Shown here piece by piece: positions 31,701-45,403 of a DNA stretch of 64,000 nucleotides. The notes below the pieces were generated by a model. The model was not told where the DNA came from, made no database searches, and saw only the letters and a list, made by a program, of their open reading frames with translations. This stretch comes from Verminephrobacter eiseniae EF01-2 (GTDB lineage: Bacteria > Pseudomonadota > Gammaproteobacteria > Burkholderiales > Burkholderiaceae_C), in assembly GCF_000015565.1 (NCBI RefSeq), contig NC_008786.1, positions 2,728,001 through 2,792,000 of the forward strand, read 5' to 3'. The translations under genes were made by a program, and so were the position numbers. Each line of letters starts with the position of its first letter. Position 1 is the first letter of the stretch.

Positions 31701-34700
31701 GAAGTCGAACAGGCGCATCGGCCGGGTGATCTCGCGCATCAGTAGCTGGCCTCCCGGTTTCAGCAGCGGGGCGAGGTTGGCGAGTGTGCGCCCGACGTGC
31801 TGGGTGGCGTGGATCACGTTTGCTGCCACGATCAGGTCGTAGCTGCCGGCCTCCAAGCCCTGCGCCTGCGCGTCCTTTTGCAGATCGAGTTCGCGGTACG
31901 CCATGAAGCCGTATTCCGCGAACTTGTGCTCGGCGCGCCGGGTGAACAGGGCCGAGATGTCGGTGAAGTCGTACCGCAGTGCGGGCTGGCCGGCCAGCTC
32001 CGGCAGCAGCCAGGCCGTCGTGCCGCCGGTGCCGCCGCCCACTTCGAGGATGCGGTAGGGTGCGTGCTGCCGGCGCTGCGCCTGCCTGTCCTGCATCAGA
32101 CCCGCTACCGTGCCGGCAGCGATGCGGTTGAGGTAGCGTCCGAAGCTGAAGTCTTGGTAGAGCACTTCGACGCCGCTGGAGGCGCCCTCGGGGAAGATGA
32201 CTGCGACGGGCTCCACCTGCCCGCGCATCATGGTGTACAGGTTCTCGCCGGCCCGCGCGACGGTCTCGGCGATCACGTCCAGGCCCTCGCAGCAGGCACG
32301 CAGTTCCTCCAGGAGATCGGCGCGCGATCCGTGGGGGATGTCTGCCGCAGCGGCATAGCGTTCGCCGTCGCGGCGGTAGTAGCCGTCCTCGGCGCAGGCA
32401 TTGAGCAGGCGCGTGAGCAACTGGCGATGGCGCGGCAGCAGGCGGCCGCCGCGCAGCACCTCCAGGACGGTCACGCCCTGCGCGATACGCGGGCCGACGC
32501 AACGCCGCACCAGCGCATCGACGTCGATGGCATGCAGCTTGGTCACGCAGGCGTAGAGCGCGTGCAGGCGTGGCAGATCGAGTTCCGTGGCGGCCTGCAG
32601 GGCCACGCGCCGGCCTGCCTCCAGGGCGCTGGCGGAGTAGGCGGGGGCCGGTGCCGTGGGCAGGGGCTCCGCTTCGCGCCAGTAGCGGTCGGTATCGAAC
32701 GGGTAGAGCGGTGCCTGGATCCTGCGGCCCGGGGCGGGCAGCAGGGATTTCCAGGGCAGTTCGACCCCGGCCGAGTACAGCTGCAGCAGGGCCTGTTTCA
32801 GTGGGGCCGGGGCGGGTTGGTGGCGTCGGGCGCTGGCGATCCAGGTCGCCGTGTCCGGTGCCTCGCGGGTGCCGATGCCGGTCAGCGGGGCGTCGGGGCC
32901 CATTTCCAGGAATACATCCGCGCCCTGCGCGATCGCCCTCCTCAGGGCCTGGATGAAGTGCACCGGTTCGCGCAGGTGGCGGCGCCAGTAGTCCGGGGCG
33001 TTGAGCGCCTGCGCATCGATGGGCTCGCCCGTCAGCGTGGAGATCAGGGGCAGGCGCGCGGGCGCGGCCCGCAGGGTAGCCGCCTCGCGCTGGAATTCCT
33101 CGAGGATGGGGTCGAGCCTTCGGGAGTGGGCCGCGCCCGCGAAGGACAGCCGGTTGCAGCGGATGCCGCGTTCGCCCAGGGCCGTGGCCAGCGCCTCGAT
33201 GGCGTCGCGCTCGCCGGAGAACACCAGGTGGCGCTCGCCGTTCCAGGCGGCCACGTCGAGGTCGAGCGGCTTCGCGAGCGGCAGGAGGGTGGCTTCGTCG
33301 GCGAAGGCGGAGAGCATGGTGCCGCCGCTGCTACAGCGCTCCATCAGTGCGCCGCGCAGGCACACCAGGCGCATCACCTCTTCGGCCCCGTAGTGGCCGG
33401 CCACCACCGCGGCGGCGAATTCGCCCACCGAGTGGCCCAGCACCACGTCGGGCCGCAGCCCCAGGGATTCCCAGTGCGCGGCCATGGCGAGTTCGAAGGC
33501 GATGATCGCGGGCTGGGCGTATTCCATCCGGTCGAGCAGATCGCCGCGCGCCCCGAGCAATGCGTCGCGCAGGGATGGCGTGAGCGGCCGGCAACTGGCT
33601 TCGCAGGCGGCCAGGCACAGGTCCAGCCGGGCCGCGAAGGCGGGCGACTGCCGGTACAGCGCCCGGCCCATGCCGGGCCATTGCGACCCGTAGCCTGTGA
33701 ACAGCCAGGCCTGCCGGCCGGGCTCTCCGTCGCCCCGGTGCACCAGCACGTCGTCCTCGCCTGCGGCGCAGGCGGCCAGGGCGGCAGTGGTTTCCTCGCA
33801 CAGCGCAGTGGCCAGCCGGAACGGCAGGTCCAGATGCCGGCCGTGCAGCGCCGTACGGGCCAGATCCGCCGGGTGCGACGTGCGCAGCGCCTGCGCATAG
33901 GCCCCGGCCAGGCGCCGCAGGGCACCTTCGCTGGCTGCGCTGAGCAGCAGGGCGCCGGCCGGCGGAGCGGCCTCGCCCGGGGTGACTGCAGTGTCCGCCG
34001 CACGCAGTTCCTCGGGCAGGGACGCGACGATCAGGTGGCAGTTGGTGCCCCCGATGCCGAAGGAGGAGACGCCTGCACGGCGGATGGGCGCGGTCCAGGG
34101 CTGGGCCTGCGTGGGCACGTGGAAGGGACTGTCGTCCAGCCGCAGCGCGGGATTGGGCTGGCGAAAATGCAGACTCGGCGGGATCGTCGCGCGCTCCACC
34201 GCTAGTGTCGCGTCACGGATCAGATGTCGTAGGCTGCGCGCAGCCATCGGAGCGCAGCGCAAGGCGCATCGCGCAGCCAATACCGAGCGTATTGGCAAGC
34301 GATGCAACGCCGCGATGCGCTTCGATGGCCAGCGCAGACCGACAGATGATCGGTGACGCGACACTAGGACCGCCTTGAGCAGGCTGGCGATGCCGGCTGC
34401 GGTGTCCAGATGGCCCAGGTTGCTCTTGACCGATCCCAGCGCGCACGGTGGCCCGTCGCCACGCCGATGGAAGACGCAGCGCAGCGCCTCCACCTCGATC
34501 GGATCGCCGAGCGGGGTGGCGGTGCCGTGGGCCTCGATCAGGCCGATCTGCTGGCTCTCCACGCCCGCGAGCGCCATGGCCTCGCGGATCACCTCGCTCT
34601 GGCCGGCGACCGAGGGCGCCGTGTAGCCGATCTTGCGCCCGCCGTCGTTGTTGATGGCGCTGCCGAGCACGACCGCGACGATCGGGTCACCGTCGCGCAG

Positions 34701-35525
34701 CGCGTCGGCCAGGCGGCGCAGCACCACCGCCCCGACCCCATTGCCGCCGAACGTGCCTTGGGCCTCGGCGTCGAACGGGCGGCACAGGCCGTCCGGGGAG
34801 AAGATCATGCCCGGCTGGTGCAGATAGCCGGCCTGCTGGGGGAAGGACACGGCCACACCGCCAGCCAGCGCCATGTCGCATTCGCCGGCACGCAGGCTCT
34901 CGCAGGCCATGTGCACCGCAACCAGGGAGCTGGAGCAGGCCGTCTGCACGGAGATCGCCGGGCCGCGCAGGTTCAGCTTGTAGGCCACGCGCGTCGCCAC
35001 GTAGTCCTTGTCGTTGCCCATCAGCGACTGCAGACCCTTCACCTGGGCCACTTCGGCGATGCGCAGCGGCTCTTTGCCAGGGTAGGTGCTGACCCGGGCG
35101 GAGCCAAACACACCGGTCTTGTGGGGAACGCCGCGCGGGGCGTAGCCGGCATGCTCCAGGGCATGCCAGGCGATCTGCAGGAAGAGCCGCTGCTGGGGGT
35201 CGATCGATTCCGCTTCCTGGCGCGAATAGCCGAACAGCTCGGCGTCGAAGGCATCGGCATCGCGCACCACGCTGCCGATGCCGACGAAGTTCGGCGCACT
35301 GACGGTGGACGGCGGCAGGCCGGCGTCGAGCAGTTCCTGCTGTGAGAACCGGCGGATGAACTGCTGCCCGTTCACGAGGCGGTGCCAGAAGACCTCGTTG
35401 TCATCGGATTCGGCGAAGCGGCCGGCGTGGCCGATCACCGCAACCGGATCGCAGTCGGGATAGTGCTGGGCCACGAGGGTCGGGAAGTCGGGTGGCATGC
35501 TGGCGGAGGAAGGGGCGTCATCCAT
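25698..35525 (-). CDS. irp1: Hybrid PKS/NRPS, HMWP1 (Irp1)-type, KS-AT-MT-KR-ACP-Cy-MT-PCP-TE
   Basis: A 3275-residue synthetase (about 3221 without the MITE). In order: KS (TACSSS ~195, EAHGTATPLGDP ~332, NLGHLDTAAG ~372), AT (GHSVGEFAAA ~698), C-methyltransferase (LEVGGGTGGTTAW ~1160), KR (VVTGAFAGLGR ~1638), ACP (LGLDSLLFLE ~1937), Cy (DLLMFDVQS, the DxxxxDxxS site, ~2142), second methyltransferase (LEVGAGIGATTRH ~2695), PCP (GGDSLIATRM ~2968) and TE (GWSYGAFVA ~3093). This is the exact domain order of yersiniabactin HMWP1, which adds a dimethylated malonyl unit and the last thiazoline, then releases the product. MITE-D adds residues 388-441 inside KS, just after the last catalytic His. 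The start overlaps the ybtX-like stop. Confidence 0.95.
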   Translation of the reverse strand: MDDAPSSASMPPDFPTLVAQHYPDCDPVAVIGHAGRFAESDDNEVFWHRLVNGQQFIRRFSQQELLDAGLPPSTVSAPNFVGIGSVVRDADAFDAELFGYSRQEAESIDPQQRLFLQIAWHALEHAGYAPRGVPHKTGVFGSARVSTYPGKEPLRIAEVAQVKGLQSLMGNDKDYVATRVAYKLNLRGPAISVQTACSSSLVAVHMACESLRAGECDMALAGGVAVSFPQQAGYLHQPGMIFSPDGLCRPFDAEAQGTFGGNGVGAVVLRRLADALRDGDPIVAVVLGSAINNDGGRKIGYTAPSVAGQSEVIREAMALAGVESQQIGLIEAHGTATPLGDPIEVEALRCVFHRRGDGPPCALGSVKSNLGHLDTAAGIASLLKAVLVSRHRSSVGLRWPSKRIAALHRLPIRSVLAARCALRCAPMAARSLRHLIRDATLAVERATIPPSLHFRQPNPALRLDDSPFHVPTQAQPWTAPIRRAGVSSFGIGGTNCHLIVASLPEELRAADTAVTPGEAAPPAGALLLSAASEGALRRLAGAYAQALRTSHPADLARTALHGRHLDLPFRLATALCEETTAALAACAAGEDDVLVHRGDGEPGRQAWLFTGYGSQWPGMGRALYRQSPAFAARLDLCLAACEASCRPLTPSLRDALLGARGDLLDRMEYAQPAIIAFELAMAAHWESLGLRPDVVLGHSVGEFAAAVVAGHYGAEEVMRLVCLRGALMERCSSGGTMLSAFADEATLLPLAKPLDLDVAAWNGERHLVFSGERDAIEALATALGERGIRCNRLSFAGAAHSRRLDPILEEFQREAATLRAAPARLPLISTLTGEPIDAQALNAPDYWRRHLREPVHFIQALRRAIAQGADVFLEMGPDAPLTGIGTREAPDTATWIASARRHQPAPAPLKQALLQLYSAGVELPWKSLLPAPGRRIQAPLYPFDTDRYWREAEPLPTAPAPAYSASALEAGRRVALQAATELDLPRLHALYACVTKLHAIDVDALVRRCVGPRIAQGVTVLEVLRGGRLLPRHRQLLTRLLNACAEDGYYRRDGERYAAAADIPHGSRADLLEELRACCEGLDVIAETVARAGENLYTMMRGQVEPVAVIFPEGASSGVEVLYQDFSFGRYLNRIAAGTVAGLMQDRQAQRRQHAPYRILEVGGGTGGTTAWLLPELAGQPALRYDFTDISALFTRRAEHKFAEYGFMAYRELDLQKDAQAQGLEAGSYDLIVAANVIHATQHVGRTLANLAPLLKPGGQLLMREITRPMRLFDFVFGPLVAPLHDEQARGGELFLTTARWKEQCLAAGFERIDWLPDDGSPTSDISEHVMLATAPGHAPAIALPWQAGAGDGLLGHPLTDDGCYLADWSDCAGQDERWHERVRAACAELSRRHGSGHVLIPACTPAVPQQLSLVRLRWQAAPFTAPHVTIEACDAQDGWRFDLAASEPAPGIPAALPAPGTHYEWHWSAAAPSCAAAQEFALRDATPEAAEALRAAGLRLAPQAPRALLVLESGNEEPLSVVNPLLAALAGDEPLVVVTRSAWKIRADDAVDPVHHAAWGLLRVAAAEQPGREIAVVDLGAQAGWEALLPGLTAVGAAQRWIAVRNGQPLLPRLAVQPHAAPALPPGGLPNDGWHVVTGAFAGLGRLSVQWLAHHGARRIALLAPRPHADGADFQRAVSERYGCRLHWVPCDVGDPVQLTRALEDLQADGGIAGAIHAAGLLHDAPLASLDQSRMAPVLAVKAQAARTLHAWLQLNHGRYLLLYSSAAAALGAAGQGAHALASAYLDGLALAQSPDTLPTVVSIAWGAWGETGRAAEAALQSQLAAGGMGLLASAEGLWHLEQAVMRGAPYRLAMRVLSERLDAERRALLAPATGASAPAAPASHARPSAQTLAPEDLHDAQAVAAWLTERIAAQLRLDDPARLSPRRDLLQLGLDSLLFLELSSDIQRQLGVRLDAERAYRDLTVAGLSQLIVDLAGEAAPDTPARQAPAPLQHDAAGRHHAFPLTPIQHAYWLGRTDLIEYGGVACHVLFEWDLRHGAFDLARFERAWNALVRRHDMLRMVVDADGQQRILPQVPAYRIARRDLRALSAGQQQQALEDTRQTMSYSVPPADRWPLFELVASELDGQRYRLHMNLDLLMFDVQSFKVMMDDLALAYRGEDLEPLAITFRDYVLAEQARRQEDTWQGSWHYWQERLAELPPAPRLPLAADQPRTQPRLTTHQARLDRTAWTGLKQTWQSWGVTPSAALLTLFAHTLERWSRQPDFTLNLTFFDRRPVHSQVRQLIGDFTSVLLIDFDLGRPVPLRESIERTQQRLWQRLAHSQINGVELLRELGKGRGQQRQPLMPVVFTSMLGMSLDGLAIDQAMTSLLGDPIHVFTQTPQVWLDHQVMEIDGELIFSWYCMDDVLESGAARAMFEDYRAVLDTVAARPEQMDQAGLAKLRESGDLEAFARRPWPSQAHGAGIDLQDIEDALRERADLRQAEATPAPEGGVLEVKVVAADRECVPPGQAPCDPGALEPLDAAQQNELEAAWRWLEARAMRGIAETLQSHALFEHRGQGHRLDAVHARLRALPQYRRLVRQWLRLLCARGWLREDEGVFVCERCLAEVPGETASLPDAPWCRTIASYLETCTARHGALLGGTCSPLELMFADGDAIARAFYSDNPAARCLNRHAAQVVGALSEGRSDLRVLEVGAGIGATTRHILAALQGRLAGYRFTDVSTLFLDDARQQFAGLPQIEYALLDIDRPVDFDDHPAAGYDLIIAGQVMHDGSHVVRSLRRLGTLLKPGGRLVMVEATERDSALQTASVGFIESLGGYQDVRTLDDKPMLDLPMWRTALEQAGFGVEIAWPGEERTPLRQHLIVARAERTGRLCTDDIERDLRARFGDLLPAVRVRQCERIGTGDAPATAGKATGPCAPAVPLQPAKAGGDGAPDRAALERQVAAIWQALLARPIPRDGDFFQSGGDSLIATRMIARLHRQGLRGASLQGLFNHPTLAGFCALLEPPLKANAHSTPISLAQGRQAGSAFVFHASDGELGAYLPLARHLDTAVFGLQAPDCLKVGSLKDLAADHAAAIRRQQPQGPYTLIGWSYGAFVAAETARLLHHSGAQVELSLIDPVCRADFAFADRAALLRLIANGRVQVPLPDDLEQLGPDEQVACFARNAAAAGLLASEPDPAQARGWIDRIAHLLEMLARHPAPEPLPVPCLWLSANQRPAHWTPAEHDWSLWAPDAQRHTLDADHWQLVMDETAAGLAAGLIRQWQQRHNGMKEQTA
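34203..34366 (+). repeat. MITE-D, in-frame element inside the KS domain of irp1
   Basis: 164 bp flanked by TA, nearly identical to copy F apart from a C-to-G change in the left arm. On the coding strand it follows Leu387 and adds 54 residues (VSRHRSS... to ...IRDATL). Removing 162 bp joins GIASLLKAVL to AVERATIPPSLHFRQ, a normal KS sequence. Confidence 0.95.
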
Positions 35526-36740
35526 GGCGGGGCTTCAGTCGGGATTCGCAAGGGGCCGCAGACTCCGGCAGGACGCGGTGGGATAGGTGGTGGCGCAGCC
35601 GGCTGGCGGGCCACAGGCACAGCAGGGCGACCACGGCGAGCAGGGTCAGGGCCGTCTGGTAGTCGGCGTGGTGCGCGATGCGCAGGGTGCCCATGGAGGC
35701 CGCCATCGCGACGGCCATGTCCACGGACTGGAAGAGGGCGTAGTCCGAGGCGGGCTGGTGCGGCCGCACCAGCCCCATCAGCACGCTGTAGAGCATCACG
35801 AAGCCGATGGCGGCGGCCGTGTTGACCAGCCCGAACACCACCAGCCAGGCCGTCAGTCCGAAGCGGGAGTACCCCAGCGCGATCAGGCAGGCCAGGGCGG
35901 CGTGCAGCACCATCGTCGGCAGCAGGCCGCGCGATGCGCCGGCGCGCCGTGCGAACCATCCGCCGAGAAAGACACCGAGGCCGCTGGCGGCCGTGCTGAA
36001 CAGCGTGATCGCCTGGCCCAGTTCGACCAGGCTCATCCCCTGGTCCACCAGCAGGACGGTCTGCAGGGCCATGAGGCCGCGCATGGCCAGGTAGTAGATG
36101 GCCGTGAGCGCCAGGGCCGGCCACAGGGCGCGCACGCTGGAGGGGTCGAACCGGGGCTGCGTGCGGGTCTCGCTGTCCGGGACGGGTTGGCGCACCAGCA
36201 GCACCGGAACCGCGAGTAGCAGCGACAGCGCCGCCATGCACAGGAATCCCGCCTGCCAGCCGGCATGCTGCGCCACGGCCAGAAACGCGAAGACCCCCAG
36301 AGGAATGCCCAGGTAGCTGCCGCCGACCTGGGCGGCGTTGGCGAAGGGGCGGCTGCGTTCGTCGGTCGAGCAGATGACGATGCCGTTGGCATAGATGCCG
36401 TGGCTGGCCGACAGCAGCGTCAGCAGCATGAGCGCGGGCACGAGCAGGTCCGTGGAGCGCGAGGGATCGATGAGCGCGATGCCGGCCAGCAGTGCGGCCA
36501 TGCCGAACTGCAGGAGCACGAGGCTGCCGAGGAAGCGGTTGCCGGCCAGCGGCAGGGCGTGCCGCTCGCACCAGGGTGCCCACAGGAACTTGCCGACCCA
36601 CGGCAGCATGGCCAGCGACAGCCAGCTCAATTGCGCGAGGTCCAGCCCCGCGTGGCGGTAGTAGCCGACCACGCCCTGCATCACCAGGGCGGTAAGCATG
36701 CCCTGGTGGAGGTAGTAGCACCAGTAGGGGATGTGGCGGT

Positions 36741-36744
<4 letters not shown>
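35518..36744 (-). CDS. ybtX: MFS transporter (YbtX-like)
   Basis: A 408-residue, 12-segment MFS protein starting MNRHIPYWCYYLHQGMLTALVMQG, similar to YbtX/Irp8 and other AmpG-like siderophore-cluster permeases (FLWAPWCERHALPL, SHGIYANGIVICSTDERSR, SDYALFQSVDMAVAM). YbtX is linked to metal handling in Yersinia, and export of the siderophore is a common proposal. It is placed between the two synthetase genes and overlaps both: ATGA with irp2 and 8 bp with irp1. Confidence 0.88.
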
Positions 36745-43343
<6,599 letters not shown>

Positions 43344-43388
43344 AGGGGGATGGGGGTGGTTTCCGGCGCGGCGGGGGGCGCCATGCCG

Positions 43389-43823
43389 TCAACGCGCCTG
43401 TGCCGGGGCTGTCGGGACCGTGCGGGCGGGCGGTTCCGCGATCCAGGCGTGGGCCTGCGCGCGTGCCTCATCCCGTGTGGCGACGATGCGGTAGGGGTAT
43501 GGGGCCTGGCCGGAGGCGTTCCATGCGTTCGCCTTGCGCGCCGTTTCGCGGCGCAGGGCTTCGTCTTCCACGATGCGCACCGCGCCCAGGCAATAGCGTT
43601 GTTGCAGGTCGAAGTTCTCCCGGCTCCAGCGGATGTAGGCCGTCATGAAGCGCGCCGACTGGCGTGGCTGCTGCGCGCCGTCCATCAGCAGGACGTGCGG
43701 CTCGGCGCGCGCATAGAGGGCTTCGAGCTGGGCCATCAGCGTGTCGGCCTGTTCGTCGGGCACCCGCTCCGGCATATGTAGGCCGACCAGCGGCCAGTCC
43801 CGGACATTGATGAAATCATTCAT
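43389..43823 (-). CDS. Small siderophore-cluster protein, possibly SpoIIAA/STAS-like
   Basis: A 144-residue soluble protein beginning MNDFINVRDWPLVGLHMPER, with PHVLLMDGAQQPRQSARFM, RWSRENFDLQQRYCLGAVRI and VATRDEARAQAHAWI. The alternation of strands and amphipathic helices, with an LMDG turn, recalls SpoIIAA-like/STAS folds; I do not recognise a specific family. ATG 43823 has GAGGAGG about 8 bp upstream. It is the first gene of the biosynthetic operon, 45 bp before the irp2-like gene and downstream of a Fur-box-like site, so it is probably iron-regulated. Confidence 0.65.
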   Translation of the reverse strand: MNDFINVRDWPLVGLHMPERVPDEQADTLMAQLEALYARAEPHVLLMDGAQQPRQSARFMTAYIRWSRENFDLQQRYCLGAVRIVEDEALRRETARKANAWNASGQAPYPYRIVATRDEARAQAHAWIAEPPARTVPTAPAQAR

Positions 43824-43993
43824 GCATGTGCCTCCTCGGATAGGGTTGCCGGCTATCGGTGGGACGCGGCAGCGGACGCCGGAATCCGCGCGGACAATGG
43901 CTCCGGCAAACCCCGTGCGATCACGAACTGCGTCCGCCGCGCGAGAGGAAAACCGGCCACCCACATAGGGCATGGCGTTTTCCCTATAGATTT

Positions 43994-44012
43994 GCAAATG
44001 ATAAGTATTCGC
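43994..44012 (-). promoter_or_regulatory. Fur-box-like site upstream of the biosynthetic operon
   Basis: GCAAATGATAAGTATTCGC matches 13 of 19 positions of the Fur consensus GATAATGATAATCATTATC, including the central AATGATAA. It lies 171 bp upstream of the first operon gene in an AT-rich patch. A YbtA-type activator site probably lies nearby but was not identified. Confidence 0.6.
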
Positions 44013-44157
44013 GATTGAGACGCCACCCGAATCGGATTTTTCTCAGCCCGTATCCGTATCTGTCCGCATGGGGGGTGCGTGGCGAGGTGGGTTCGGCTTG
44101 CGCGGCGGGAGCGAACCGGCAGGGGTGGGTGGACCACCCGCCGTGGGGAGCGAGGGA

Positions 44158-45126
44158 TCAGCGCCGGCGCTTGAAGGCCGAGGGATTTACGCCGAACTGC
44201 TTGTTGAAGGCCGCCGTGAAGTGGCTCGCGTTGGTGTAGCCCAGGTCGGCCGCCACGACGATGACCGGCGTGTCGCCGCTGGACAGGCGCTGGCGCGCCG
44301 TGTGCATCCGCTCCTGCTGGAACAGCCCGTAGATGCTGTGGTCGAAAAGTTGCCGGAAGCCGCGCTTGAGTCTCACGACGCTCAGGCCGGTCTCCCGGGC
44401 CAGCTCGGCGATCGTGGGCGCCTTGCTCAGATCCGTCAGCAGCAGGTCGCGTGCGCGCAGCAGCTTCTTCTGGCTGGCCGGGCAGATCGGAATCTGCTGC
44501 GATGGTGTCTCCTCGCGCCGGGCTTGGACGGACAGTCCGACCAGCACCAGAGCCTGGCCCAGCAGCCAGAGCGGGGGCGTAGCCTTGCACGGGTTGCGGT
44601 CGGTGGGCATCTCCCGCAGGGCCCGGCTCAAGGCATGGGCCGTGGCGCGCATTTCGGGGCTGCAGCGCTGCATGTCGCAGCAGGGCGCGTAGTCCGATTC
44701 CCGCCCCAGAGGGAGGTCCAGGTCCGGTACCCAGTCGGCAAGCAGATCGGGGCGCACGGAGACGGTCACGTATTCGACGCTGCCCGCGTAGGACGACTGG
44801 CTACTGCAGTCCCGGGTGTAGCTGATGCAACTGATGCCTTCTTCCAGCACGCGCTCAATTTCTCGCCCGCACCCCCGTATGGCAAAGCCGGAGCGCCCGC
44901 GCAGCGAGCAGGTGAAGTGGACCCGGTCCCAGTCGTCGCGCACGCTCATGGTGACGGGTTGGGGGAAGTGCCCCCGCCACAGAAACACATCGACACCCTC
45001 CTGCGGCGCCAACTGGATCAGCTCGTAGTCGGCGGCGGGCTCGAGGTCGGGCACCTCCCGCTTGGCGAGCAGGGAGGAGATGGCGACTTCGGATGCGTCG
45101 GACGGTGGGGCAGTGGAGGTTTTCAT
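44158..45126 (-). CDS. ybtA: AraC-family regulator (YbtA/PchR-like)
   Basis: A 322-residue regulator. The N-terminal ~200 residues resemble the ligand-sensing half of YbtA/PchR (VHFTCSLRGRSGFAIRG). The C-terminal ~100 residues are two helix-turn-helix units ending LGYTNASHFTAAFNKQFGVNP, the AraC signature. In Yersinia and Pseudomonas such proteins bind the ferric siderophore and activate synthesis and receptor genes while repressing themselves. It faces away from the receptor gene across a 277-bp region holding a Fur-like site, and lies upstream of the synthetase operon on the same strand, 334 bp from its first gene. Confidence 0.92.
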   Translation of the reverse strand: MKTSTAPPSDASEVAISSLLAKREVPDLEPAADYELIQLAPQEGVDVFLWRGHFPQPVTMSVRDDWDRVHFTCSLRGRSGFAIRGCGREIERVLEEGISCISYTRDCSSQSSYAGSVEYVTVSVRPDLLADWVPDLDLPLGRESDYAPCCDMQRCSPEMRATAHALSRALREMPTDRNPCKATPPLWLLGQALVLVGLSVQARREETPSQQIPICPASQKKLLRARDLLLTDLSKAPTIAELARETGLSVVRLKRGFRQLFDHSIYGLFQQERMHTARQRLSSGDTPVIVVAADLGYTNASHFTAAFNKQFGVNPSAFKRRR

Positions 45127-45190
45127 GCGGCCTGATTCATGCAGGGATACCGATTGGGGTGGAGTACGAACCGATTCGGGTAGAAAAATA

Positions 45191-45209
45191 AATAAGAATC
45201 ATTAGCATC
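45191..45209 (+). promoter_or_regulatory. Fur-box-like site between ybtA and the receptor gene
   Basis: An AT-rich block AATAAGAATCATTAGCATC read on the minus strand contains GCTAATGATT, close to the Fur half-site GATAATGATT. It lies 65 bp upstream of the regulator start and about 195 bp before the receptor start, so it could control both divergent promoters. Confidence 0.5.
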
Positions 45210-45403
45210 GAATCTTACAATTTTTGCGATGCCCGCCGTGTCGGTCCGGTTCATCGGCGAGGCGGAGGGCGCGCAGTCCTCGATCGGGAATCTCCGGACT
45301 CCTTGCGCGCCTGGCCGCAGATCGGCCCGACACCGCCGCCACATGCGTTACCGCGGCGCGGGCACCCGCAGTTTCTTTTTCATCCATTCCAGGAGTCCAT
45401 TCC

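Noticed and set aside
29764..31745. Plus-strand open frames opposite the irp1-like synthetase
   Set aside because: Antisense shadows of a high-GC gene; no domains recognised.
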